A stretch of 13,192 nucleotides of DNA from Bifidobacteriaceae bacterium. Lineage in GTDB: Bacteria > Actinomycetota > Actinomycetes > Actinomycetales > WQXJ01. Each line of letters starts with the position of its first letter. Positions within the stretch are counted from its first letter, which is position 1. Location: NCBI GenBank assembly GCA_031278675.1, contig JAITJY010000049.1:1-13192 (forward strand), given 5' to 3'. A program made the translations under genes and the position numbers. The notes under the pieces were generated by a model that made no database searches, was not told where the DNA came from, and saw nothing but the letters and a program-made list of their open reading frames with translations. Positions 4,613-11,717 of the stretch are shown here, piece by piece.

Positions 4613-6661
4613 GTGGGGCGCGGCAAACTCTGGTACGGCGGGGATTATTACCCTGAGCAGTGGCCCAAGGCGGTCTGGGATGAGGACATCGAGTTGATGC
4701 GGCGGGCTGGGGTCAACACGGTGACGCTGGGTGTGTTCGCGTGGGCCATGATTGAGCCCGCTGATGGGCGCTTCGACTTCGGTTGGCTTGACTGCGTGAT
4801 GGACCAACTGGCGAGCGCCGCCCTGGATGTGGACCTGGCGACGGGCACCGCCTCGCCGCCGCCGTGGCTGGTCCAAGCCCACCCGGAAATGCTTCCGGTG
4901 CGGGCGGACGGAACCGTGCTGGGGTTCGGTGCGCGGCAATGCTATGCGGCGTCATCGTCGGCTTACCGGCGCCATGCCGGGCGGTTGGTGCGGGCTTTGG
5001 CGGAGCGTTACAAGGACCACCCGGCGCTGGTGGCGTGGCACGTCGGCAATGAGTTCGGCTGCCACGTGGCGCGTGACTACGGTGAGGAGTCTGCGCAGGC
5101 TTTCCGGATGTGGCTCAAACATAAGTACGGCAATATCGAGGCACTCAACCAGGCCTGGGGCACCGCGTTTTGGTCCCAGCGCTACACCTCCTTCGACCAG
5201 ATCTCCCCGCCCCGCGTGGCCCCTGCGGGCGTCAACCCAACCCAAAGACTCGACTTCGATCGGTTCTCCTCGGACGCGCTCAAGGACTGCTACCTCGCGG
5301 AGTTGGCGGTCCTGCGCGAAGTGACGCCCAACATCCCGGTAACAACCAACTTCATGGGCTTCTTCAAAGACGTCGACTATTGGTCCTGGGCGCCGCACGT
5401 GGACTTTGTCAGCGACGACTGCTACCCCGATCCGGCCGACCCGGCGGCCCCAGCCGCAGCGGCGATGGCGCGTGACCTGATGCGTTCCCTGCGCGGCGGG
5501 CAGCCGTGGGTCTTGATGGAGCAGGCGGCATCGGCCGTCAACTGGCGCCCGCGCAACGCCGCCAAACCGGACGGGCTGTTCCGGCTCTACACTTATCAGG
5601 CCTTGGCCCGCGGCGCCGACGGGATTATGCAGTTCCAGTGGCGCCAGTCAGCTTCCGGTTCGGAGAAGTTCCATTCCGCGATGCTGCCTCACGCCGGCCC
5701 CAACACCAGGGTATTTCGCCAGGTCGAGGCCGTCGGTGCCGAGTTAGCCGAACTCGCCTACTTGCAGGGCACACCCTGCGCTCCGGCGCCGGTGGCGATC
5801 GTGTTGGACTGGGATTCGTGGCGGGCGCTGGAGCAGGATTCGGCCCCCGCCGAACTGGACTATTTGGCCACGCTACGGCGCTGGTATACGGCGTTTCACG
5901 AGCGCGGCGTGGCGGTTGATTTTGTGCGCTCGGAGGGAGATCTGGGGGCGTACCCGGTCGTCATCGTGCCTGTGACGTTGGTGTTGTCAGGCGCGGCGCG
6001 AGCCAACCTCGCTGGCGTGCCGGAGCGCGGCGGGCAACTGGTGGTGACCTATCAGACGGGCATCCTCGACCCCGATCTGCGGGCCGTGCTGGGCGGCTAT
6101 CCCGGCCCGGAATTGCGCTCAGCGCTGGGCGTTTGGACAGAGGAGTTCATTCCGCCGGCTGGGTCCGGTGGGCCGGGCGGTGCCGGTGGGCCGGGCGGTG
6201 CCGTTGGGCCGGGCGGTGCCGTTGGCGCCGTGGCGATCACCGGTTTGGCGGGCGGCGCGGGCCGCGATTGGGCGGAGATTGTCCAATTGGACGATGCCGT
6301 GCCCCTCGCCCAGTTCGCCTTCCCGCCCGGCGATTGGCCGGGTCCGCTACCCGCGATCACCCGGCGCTCTAGGCCGGGGCGCGGTGGCGGGTGGTATGTG
6401 GCGACCATGCCGGACCGGTTGGATCAGGTGGCCGATGCCGTCCTGACCGCCGCCGGTATCACCGCGCCGCCCCTTCCCGCAGGGGTGGAGGTTGCTTCCC
6501 GCGGTGGTCATACCTTTGTCTTGAACTTCAACCGTGATTCTTGCGCGGTGCCGCTGGATGGCGGGAGCGTGGCCGTCGCGGGCCGCGACGTTGTGATCAT
6601 TCCCGAGCCGCCGCGAGCGCCTGGAGGAACTCCGCCAGGGCGGGTGGGTCCGGTAGCCTGA
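4613..6661 (+). CDS. Beta-galactosidase, glycoside hydrolase family 42
   Basis: The 682-aa enzyme hydrolyses terminal beta-galactosides with retention. An N-terminal (beta/alpha)8 barrel spans about 5-375 (from KLWYGGDYYPEQWP), followed by the trimerisation domain (about 380-610) and a small C-terminal beta domain (VASRGGHTFVLNFNRD). Glu147 in WHVGNEFG is the expected acid/base and Glu303 in VLMEQAASAVNW the expected nucleophile. There is no signal peptide, so it should act on imported sugars. The GTG at 4613 has AGGAG (4602-4606) 6 nt upstream. Residues about 513-540 form a Gly/Pro/Ala tract (three GPGGA(G/V) units) replacing the usual short linker before VAITG. It lies 72 bp after galM. The last 65 bp overlap the 3' end of the convergent otsB. 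The substrate may be lactose or plant/host galacto-oligosaccharides; the family call is firm. Confidence 0.95.
   Translation: MGRGKLWYGGDYYPEQWPKAVWDEDIELMRRAGVNTVTLGVFAWAMIEPADGRFDFGWLDCVMDQLASAALDVDLATGTASPPPWLVQAHPEMLPVRADGTVLGFGARQCYAASSSAYRRHAGRLVRALAERYKDHPALVAWHVGNEFGCHVARDYGEESAQAFRMWLKHKYGNIEALNQAWGTAFWSQRYTSFDQISPPRVAPAGVNPTQRLDFDRFSSDALKDCYLAELAVLREVTPNIPVTTNFMGFFKDVDYWSWAPHVDFVSDDCYPDPADPAAPAAAAMARDLMRSLRGGQPWVLMEQAASAVNWRPRNAAKPDGLFRLYTYQALARGADGIMQFQWRQSASGSEKFHSAMLPHAGPNTRVFRQVEAVGAELAELAYLQGTPCAPAPVAIVLDWDSWRALEQDSAPAELDYLATLRRWYTAFHERGVAVDFVRSEGDLGAYPVVIVPVTLVLSGAARANLAGVPERGGQLVVTYQTGILDPDLRAVLGGYPGPELRSALGVWTEEFIPPAGSGGPGGAGGPGGAVGPGGAVGAVAITGLAGGAGRDWAEIVQLDDAVPLAQFAFPPGDWPGPLPAITRRSRPGRGGGWYVATMPDRLDQVADAVLTAAGITAPPLPAGVEVASRGGHTFVLNFNRDSCAVPLDGGSVAVAGRDVVIIPEPPRAPGGTPPGRVGPVA
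6170..6223. repeat. Three 18-bp in-frame tandem repeats in the GH42 gene
   Basis: Units at 6170-6187, 6188-6205 and 6206-6223 share GGGCCGGGCGGTGCCG; the first ends GT and the other two end TT. They encode G-P-G-G-A-(G/V) starting at residue 520, within the trimerisation domain. The 18-bp period preserves the frame. Confidence 0.85.
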
Positions 6662-7646
6662 GCGCCGCTGCGGTGCGGCCTGGGCCAATCTTGATGCCCA
6701 GGTCAGGAGGGTTGATTGTGTTCAGGGCTAGTTCGTCGGTGAGATCATCGCCGGCGAAGACCAGGCGGTCGGCTTGGGTGATGGTTTTGAGTTGGGTCAG
6801 GGCGGCGGCTTTGCCGGCGGGCAGCACCGCGACCTCGACCACCATTTTGCCTGGGAGCACGTGGGCGCCTGCGGCGCTGCCGATGAGGGCCGCCTGGGCC
6901 TCGAGTTCGGCGGCGGCGGCGCGGTCCGCCATGGGCCGGGTGTGGAACACCGCCGCGAACGGCTTGTGCTCAACCCAAGCGCCCCCGGCCGTCCCGGCGG
7001 GAGGCGGTGCTGGTGCGGCGATGCCCGCGGGTGCTGGTGCGGGCGGGGCCGGTGCGGCCGGGGTGGGTGTGGCGGTGCCAGCGGGTGCCGGTGTGGCGGG
7101 TGCTGGTGTGGCGGTGCTGGCGGGGGTTGGTGTGGTGGTGCCGGCGGGTGCTGGTGCGGGCGGGGTTGGTGTGGCGGTGCTGGCGGGGGCTGGCGTGGCG
7201 GTGTCGGCGGGTGCTGGTGCGGCCGGGGTTGGTGTGGCGGCGCAGCCGCCCCCGCAGGCGTGCTGGGCTAACTCTTCGAGTTGGGTTGTGACCAATTCCA
7301 GGCGGGCGCGGAGGGTGTCCGAGAGTTCAACCGGGTCGATCAGCGCGCGCCCGCCGGCACGGGCCGTGCCGCGCTCAGCACCGTGCGAACCAACCAGGTA
7401 TGTACCTACTGGCGGTCTGGCCAGGCGCGCCAGATCAGCGGCTGGCCGCCCTGAGACCAACGCCAGCACCACCCCGGGCAGCGCCGCCAGGCGGCGCAGG
7501 GCAACGGCAGAGGCGGGCAGGACGCGAGCGGCCTGCGGGTCAGCCGTCAGCGGGGCCAAGGTCCCGTCAAAGTCGAGTGCTACCAGCAACTTCTTGGCGG
7601 CCGCAAGCTGGTTCAGGCCGGCCGCCCAGGCGGCCGCAGGACTCAC
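6597..7646 (-). CDS. otsB: Trehalose-6-phosphate phosphatase with a large repeat insertion
   Basis: This HAD-family phosphatase removes phosphate from trehalose-6-phosphate, the second step of the OtsAB trehalose pathway in the cytoplasm. The 349-aa protein has HAD motif I DFDGTL at 25-30 (nucleophile Asp25, acid/base Asp27), motif II around VSGRP at 64-68, the SHGAE element at 87-91, the cap strand WVEHKPFAAVFHTR at 224-237, the motif III lysine in LPGKMVVEV at about 267, and motif IV GDDLTDE at 299-305. Typical bacterial OtsB is about 240-270 aa. The excess is an Ala/Pro/Thr-rich tract at residues 131-223, just before the cap strand. The GTG start at 7646 overlaps the otsA stop by 4 nt (GTGA), so translation is probably coupled. 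The 3' end overlaps the convergent beta-galactosidase gene by 65 bp. All catalytic motifs are intact. Confidence 0.93.
   Translation of the reverse strand: MSPAAAWAAGLNQLAAAKKLLVALDFDGTLAPLTADPQAARVLPASAVALRRLAALPGVVLALVSGRPAADLARLARPPVGTYLVGSHGAERGTARAGGRALIDPVELSDTLRARLELVTTQLEELAQHACGGGCAATPTPAAPAPADTATPAPASTATPTPPAPAPAGTTTPTPASTATPAPATPAPAGTATPTPAAPAPPAPAPAGIAAPAPPPAGTAGGAWVEHKPFAAVFHTRPMADRAAAAELEAQAALIGSAAGAHVLPGKMVVEVAVLPAGKAAALTQLKTITQADRLVFAGDDLTDELALNTINPPDLGIKIGPGRTAAALRLPDPPALAEFLQALAAARE
6978..7256. repeat. Minisatellite encoding the Ala/Pro/Thr tract of OtsB
   Basis: GCGGGTGC(T/C)GGTG blocks begin at 7027, 7081, 7144 and 7207, i.e. spaced 54, 63 and 63 bp, with an internal partial copy at 7096. 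All spacings are multiples of three. On the coding (minus) strand they give units such as APAPAGTTTPTPASTATPAP with period about 18-21 residues. The strand bias is extreme, with long runs of G and T on the plus strand. The tract falls inside the cap region of OtsB without disturbing flanking motifs. Confidence 0.85.
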
Positions 7647-9049
7647 CGGGCCGCCAATGTGCGCAGGAAATCCAAGGCCCAGGCGCCCACATCATGTTCC
7701 ATGACGCGGCGGCGCAGCGCCTGCATCCGGCGCCGCTGTTCGCGCGGCGCCATGGCACTGGCGCGCACAATGGAGGCCTTCAAGCCGTCTATGTCGTGCG
7801 GGTTGACCAGGATTGCTTGGCGCAGCTCATCGGCAGCGCCGGTGAACTCGGACAAAACCAGGGCGCCGCGCCCATCGACGCGTGAGGCCACATATTCTTT
7901 GGCGACCAGGTTCATGCCGTCCCGCAATGCAGTCACCAGCATCACATCGGCGGCCAGGTATAGAGCGGCCATTTCTTCCGCGCCCTGATTTTGATGCAAA
8001 TAGTGGATCGCGGGGCTCCCGAGCGACCCGAAGTCGCCGGCGATGCGCCCAACGGTGGTCTCGACATCGTCCCGCAAGGTTTGATAAGCGGAAACATTGT
8101 CGCGTGACGGGCTCGCCACCTGTACCATTACCACTCCAGGCACCTGCAAGCGCCCTTCCCTAAGTAACTCCTCGTAGGCTTTCAAACGGTGGGCTATCCC
8201 CTTGGTGTAATCCAGGCGATCCACACCGAATAGCACGCAATCGGGGTTACCCAACTCGGCGCGGATTTCCCGCGAGCGGGCTTGAACCTGAGGCCGGCGG
8301 GCCAATTCGGCCACTGCGGCCGAATCGATTGAAATGGGGAATGCGCCCGATTGCACAATGCGTTTGTGGCCGTGCGCACCAGGCACCATTATCTGGTGCC
8401 CGCGGGTGGTCAGACCCGTCAGCCGGCGAACGCAGGACCGGAAATTACCGGCGTCCTGGGCGCGCTGAAAACCGATCAAATCTGCCCCCAAAAGACCCAT
8501 GATTAGTTCGTGGCGCCACGGTAATTGGGCGAACAGGGCCTCGGGCGGGAAAGGAATGTGGTTGAAGAAACCGATCTTGACGTCAGGACGCATTTGCCTG
8601 ATCAGCGCCGGCACAAGCTGCAATTGATAATCATGGACCCAGACCGTGGCGCCTTCGGCGGCGGCGTCTGCGGCGGCGGCAGCGAACTTGTAATTGACCG
8701 CCCGGTAGGCCTCATGCCATTCGCGGTGATACTCGGGGGGCGTGATCACATCATGGTACAAGGGCCATAATGTGGCGTTAGAAAACCCTTCGTAATAGTC
8801 GGTTATCTCATCGGCGGTGAGAGCCACGGGGACGGACAGGACGCCGGACACGTCCAGCGGCTCGAAGGAGAAGTCGGGTGCCCCGGGCCACCCGATCCAG
8901 GCGCCGCCGCTGGCCTTGAGCACTGGGTCGAGTGCGGCCACCAGGCCGCCGGGGGACCGGCCGTAGCTCAAGGTGCCGTCCGGACCTGGGGACACGTCGA
9001 TCGGCAGCCGGTTTGACACCACCACCAGACTGGATGGGTGTAAAGCCAC
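7643..9049 (-). CDS. otsA: Alpha,alpha-trehalose-phosphate synthase (UDP/GDP-forming)
   Basis: This GT20 glycosyltransferase joins a nucleotide-activated glucose to glucose-6-phosphate to make trehalose-6-phosphate, the first step of the pathway completed by OtsB. With the start used here it has 468 aa, normal for the family. Motifs: VVSNRLPID near the N-terminus, SPGGLVAAL (phosphate-binding loop), WVHDYQLQLVP (about 137-147), FFNHIPFPP, FGVDRLDYTKG with the Arg and Lys that bind the donor diphosphate (about 278 and 283), and DGMNLVAKEY (about 377-386). I chose GTG at 9047-9049 because GAGGAA lies about 9 nt upstream; an in-frame TTG at 9082 (479 aa) lacks an SD. It overlaps otsB by 4 nt. 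The upstream region holds the hairpin array at 9223-9374, so promoter control may involve it. Confidence 0.94.
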   Translation of the reverse strand: MALHPSSLVVVSNRLPIDVSPGPDGTLSYGRSPGGLVAALDPVLKASGGAWIGWPGAPDFSFEPLDVSGVLSVPVALTADEITDYYEGFSNATLWPLYHDVITPPEYHREWHEAYRAVNYKFAAAAADAAAEGATVWVHDYQLQLVPALIRQMRPDVKIGFFNHIPFPPEALFAQLPWRHELIMGLLGADLIGFQRAQDAGNFRSCVRRLTGLTTRGHQIMVPGAHGHKRIVQSGAFPISIDSAAVAELARRPQVQARSREIRAELGNPDCVLFGVDRLDYTKGIAHRLKAYEELLREGRLQVPGVVMVQVASPSRDNVSAYQTLRDDVETTVGRIAGDFGSLGSPAIHYLHQNQGAEEMAALYLAADVMLVTALRDGMNLVAKEYVASRVDGRGALVLSEFTGAADELRQAILVNPHDIDGLKASIVRASAMAPREQRRRMQALRRRVMEHDVGAWALDFLRTLAAR

Positions 9050-9490
9050 GCGGGCGTTCCTCGTTTCGTGTCGCTGTTCCAAGAGCCGTGCCGAGGCGCG
9101 GTACGCGGCCGACGGCGGTCAACCGCCTCGCGTCACCGCTCCTAATGGAGCGACCTCCAAAGGGTCATGATAGTGCAAAGCCTGCGGGTTGAGGCGCTTG
9201 GTGACCAAATGCTCTAGCCGCACCCCACAAACTCTGGCTGCTTCGCTCCGAGATTTTGCGGGGACCCCGAGACCCACCCCACAAACTCTCTCCGCTTCGC
9301 TCCGAGATTTTGCGGGGACCCCGAGGAGACCCACCCCACAAACTCTCTCCGCTTCGCTCCGAGATTTTGCGGGGACCCCGAGGAGGTGAGACTCGGGCCA
9401 GGTGGAAAGGTTTCGGCTGCCTAGTGGGATAGTCTGGGCGCGGCTCAGCGATCCCCGCATCAGTCTGATCTAGTGTGGCTTGAGAGGTAA
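9050..9490. other. Divergent spacer between otsA and the membrane-anchored protein gene
   Basis: The spacer should carry the otsA promoter (minus) and the promoter of the 9491 gene (plus). It contains a perfect hairpin CGCTCC-TAAT-GGAGCG (9137-9152), a possible minus-strand -10 TATCAT (9167-9172, reverse complement of ATGATA) without a good -35, and the three-copy hairpin repeat at 9223-9374. Open frames crossing the repeats on both strands look non-coding. No RNA gene is recognised. Confidence 0.55.
9223..9382. repeat. Three tandem REP-like hairpin repeats
   Basis: Three 41-nt copies occupy 9223-9263, 9277-9317 and 9334-9374, each followed by ACCCCGAG. Each starts CCCCACAAACTC and ends GAGATTTTGCGGGG. 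The ends pair as CCCC/GGGG, CAAA/TTTG and TCTC/GAGA with two mismatches, giving an imperfect 14-bp stem around a GCTTCGCTCC-containing loop. Copies two and three are identical; the first differs only at the inner stem and loop edge (CTGGCTG for CTCTCCG). The junction GGGGACCCC is itself a palindrome, so alternative folds are possible. The spacings are 54 and 57 bp. This looks like a REP/small mobile palindromic element or a processed regulatory array rather than a gene. Confidence 0.75.
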
Positions 9491-10102
9491 ATGAAAGGAA
9501 TGAAGATGCACCGGGAAGAGTCTTCTATCCGGCACGCCGCGACGGGGTCCGGGCGGTCGAGCAGGTGGTTGTGGACAACGCTCCTGGTGCTGGCGCTGGT
9601 AGCGGTAGCCGGAGCGGCGTACTGGCTTGTGGCCAATTGGCTCGCGAGCCGCGAGGCGACGCCCGCACCGACCATAACGGTAACGATCACCGCCCCGCCG
9701 CCCACGCCTACCATCAGTCCTTCGCCGCGGGAAAGCGGCACGGACTTTTACAATGCGATCCCGTCTACCATCGGCGCATATGTGCTGGTGGCAACGGAGC
9801 CGGGCCCTGATTTTGAGGCGGCCGGGGCTTACGATTCGTACATCTTGACCTACTCGGACGGCGCTCACACGGTCACCGTGCTGGCTGGCCAGTGGCGCAG
9901 CGAAGCGGCCGCCACCGACGCATTCAATGCGATGGGCGGCCCGGAGGGCTGGCCCGGCGCTGACGTTGATCTGACCTCGACTGTTTGCCCCGATCCGCCC
10001 ACACCAGACACTGCGGCCCTGTGGCGCAACGTCACCGCGATCTTCGAGGTCCGGGCCCCGGACGGTGGTGCCACCGAGTTCTTCTGCCGCATGCCCATGT
10101 AA
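9491..10102 (+). CDS. Membrane-anchored protein of unknown function
   Basis: I do not recognise the 203-aa product. A short basic N-terminus is followed by one membrane span at about 27-50 (WLWTTLLVLALVAVAGAAYW), then a Pro/Thr-rich stalk (55-80, TPAPTITVTITAPPPTPTIS) and a compact domain of about 120 residues outside the membrane. Two cysteines, Cys166 and Cys199, could form a disulfide. The domain includes YILTYSDGAHTVTVLAGQW and an AAATDAFNAMGG helix, which suggests a sporulation-type or DUF-like small alpha/beta fold, but no family is claimed. ATG candidates are 9491, 9500 and 9506; GAGAGG (9482-9487) suits 9500 and AAAGGA (9494-9499) suits 9506, so the true start may be up to 5 codons later. 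An ABC exporter starts 55 bp downstream on the same strand. Confidence 0.75.
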   Translation: MKGMKMHREESSIRHAATGSGRSSRWLWTTLLVLALVAVAGAAYWLVANWLASREATPAPTITVTITAPPPTPTISPSPRESGTDFYNAIPSTIGAYVLVATEPGPDFEAAGAYDSYILTYSDGAHTVTVLAGQWRSEAAATDAFNAMGGPEGWPGADVDLTSTVCPDPPTPDTAALWRNVTAIFEVRAPDGGATEFFCRMPM

Positions 10103-10157
10103 CTCACTACCGCAAGAGTGACCCGTCTGCGCAGGTCAACGCGTCGCGCTGGGCGTT

Positions 10158-10976
10158 ATGTCCGGCAGCGTTACAGTGGAGTGCATGCGCCCGGCCCAGC
10201 GTCAGCCTCCGTTGCCCGATGCCGTGCCCCACGCCCGCGCCACCGCCCAAGCCGGCCACAGCGCCGCAGCGCCAGCTATTTCGATCCGCGACCTTGTGGT
10301 GATCCGTGGCAAGCGCACGGTGTTGCCCGGCTTAACGTTGGACGTGCCGCGCGGTCAAGTGGTTGGCCTGCTCGGGCCCTCGGGTGGGGGGAAAACGACG
10401 CTGCTGCGCGGCATCGTCGGTGTGCAAATAATCCACAGCGGGACGATTGAAGTGCTGGGACGCCCGGCGGGGAGCGCTGACCTGCGGCGCAAGGTGGGCT
10501 ATATGACGCAAGCCCCCTCGGTGTACGGCGATCTGACGGTGTGGGAGAACCTGCAGTATTTCGGGGCGCTGGCGGACTGCGGGGCACGGCGGATCGCGGC
10601 GGTGCTGGAGCAGGTGGACCTGGTGGATCATGCCGCTGATCAGGTCGCTAACCTGTCCGGGGGCCAACGCTCGCGGGTGTCGCTGGCGGTGGCGCTGCTG
10701 CCGGCGCCGGAGTTGCTGGTGCTGGACGAACCGACGGTGGGGTTGGACCCGCTGCTGCGGCGCTCGCTGTGGGAACTGTTCGCGCGGCTGGCCGGCGAGG
10801 GCGTGACGCTGTTGGTGTCTTCGCACGTCATGGACGAGGCGGCCCGGTGCGACCGGCTCGTGCTGCTCAGTGCCGGGCGCATCCTCGCGGATGATAGCCC
10901 GGCCGGCCTGGAGGCGGCCACGGGCACGACGAGCGCCGAAGCGGCCTTCCTCGCGTTGGAAAGCGCCGCCCGATGA
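10158..10976 (+). CDS. ABC-2 type exporter, ATP-binding subunit
   Basis: The 272-aa protein is an ABC ATPase that would power export by the membrane subunit encoded next. Motifs: Walker A GPSGGGKTT (73-81), Q-loop MTQAPSVY (Gln118), signature LSGGQRSRVSLA (166-177), Walker B ELLVLDEP (185-192, Glu191), D-loop VGLDPLLR and H-loop SSHVMDEA (His223). The pattern (YMTQ...DLTVWENLQYFGAL, C-terminal ILADDSPAGLE) fits the multidrug/antibiotic or membrane-biogenesis exporter group (CcmA-like). About 40 residues precede the first conserved strand, more than usual. The ATG at 10158 has no SD; the ATG at 10185 has GGAG very close upstream and may be the real start. It overlaps the permease gene by 4 nt (ATGA). 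The exported substrate is unknown. Confidence 0.92.
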   Translation: MSGSVTVECMRPAQRQPPLPDAVPHARATAQAGHSAAAPAISIRDLVVIRGKRTVLPGLTLDVPRGQVVGLLGPSGGGKTTLLRGIVGVQIIHSGTIEVLGRPAGSADLRRKVGYMTQAPSVYGDLTVWENLQYFGALADCGARRIAAVLEQVDLVDHAADQVANLSGGQRSRVSLAVALLPAPELLVLDEPTVGLDPLLRRSLWELFARLAGEGVTLLVSSHVMDEAARCDRLVLLSAGRILADDSPAGLEAATGTTSAEAAFLALESAAR

Positions 10977-11707
10977 CGCCCAAACGTACGTTGGCAACAA
11001 CCCGCCGCGTCCTGCGTCAACTGCGGCATGACCGGCGGTCGATCGGCCTGATTCTGGCTGTGCCGTGCGTCTTTTTAGGTCTGCTGGCGTGGATGTTCTC
11101 CGACACGCCGGCGGTGATGGATGCCTTCGGGCCGATGGCGCTGGCGTTGTTCCCAGCACTGGTGATGTTCTTGGTCACATCCGTGACAACCCTGCGCGAG
11201 AGGACCCAGGGCACATTGGAGCGGTTGATGACCACCCAGATCGGGAAAGGTGATTTCCTGTTGGGCTATGCGTTGGCATTTGCCCTGATGGCGGCGCTGC
11301 AAGCGATTGTGTTGACGGCCTGGGCGCATTGGGTCTGCGGCGTGGATGTGGCCGGGTCACTGATTGCGTTGGGTGGGGTCGCAGTGCTGGACGCGGTGCT
11401 CGGGTCAGCCCTGGGATTGGCGGCATCCTCGCTGGCCCGAACCGAATTCCAGGCGGTGCAGATGATGCCCGTGATGATCGTCCCGCAATTACTGCTATGC
11501 GGTGTGGTGATGCCGCGCGCACAGATGCCGGATGTACTGGAATGGCTGTCCGGCGCGGCGCCGCTGACCTATGCGGTCGAAGCCACGGGCGACATCGCCG
11601 GCGGGCTGGGCTGGGATGCGGCCTGGCCGGACCTGGCCCTGATGGCGGCCTTCACGGCGCTGGTGCTGTGCCTCGGCGTCCTGACCCTGCGCCGCCGCAC
11701 GCGCTAG
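10973..11707 (+). CDS. ABC-2 type exporter, permease subunit
   Basis: The 244-aa integral membrane protein pairs with the ATPase just upstream. About six spans are visible: SIGLILAVPCVFLGLLAWMF, MALALFPALVMFLVTSVTTL, LGYALAFALMAALQAIVLTA, SLIALGGVAVLDAVLGSALG, MMPVMIVPQLLLCGVVMP and LALMAAFTALVLCLGVLTL. The RERTQGTLERLMTTQIGKGDFLLGY segment after span 2 is the characteristic ABC-2 coupling region. The ATG at 10973 sits in an ATGA overlap with the ATPase stop, so the two are translated together. Its 3' end is only 10 bp from the 3' end of the convergent trkA gene. The substrate cannot be told from sequence. Confidence 0.9.
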   Translation: MTPKRTLATTRRVLRQLRHDRRSIGLILAVPCVFLGLLAWMFSDTPAVMDAFGPMALALFPALVMFLVTSVTTLRERTQGTLERLMTTQIGKGDFLLGYALAFALMAALQAIVLTAWAHWVCGVDVAGSLIALGGVAVLDAVLGSALGLAASSLARTEFQAVQMMPVMIVPQLLLCGVVMPRAQMPDVLEWLSGAAPLTYAVEATGDIAGGLGWDAAWPDLALMAAFTALVLCLGVLTLRRRTR

Positions 11708-11717
11708 CTCCCCCCGG

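Noticed and set aside
6541..7704. A 387-codon open frame on the plus strand opposite otsB
   Set aside because: It is the complement of OtsB, whose HAD motifs are unmistakable. The frame stays open because the G/T-rich minisatellite has no stop codons, and its product is low-complexity Gly/Ala/Val.
9223..9382. CRISPR array
   Set aside because: Only three copies, with 13-16 bp gaps that are themselves similar; no distinct spacers and no cas genes.
9119..9460. Minus-strand frame (113 codons) across the hairpin repeats, with a repeated VPAKSRSEAERVCGV peptide
   Set aside because: The peptide periodicity comes from the DNA repeats, whose periods are multiples of three. No SD precedes the ATG at 9460, and the plus strand is equally open, so a palindromic element explains it better.
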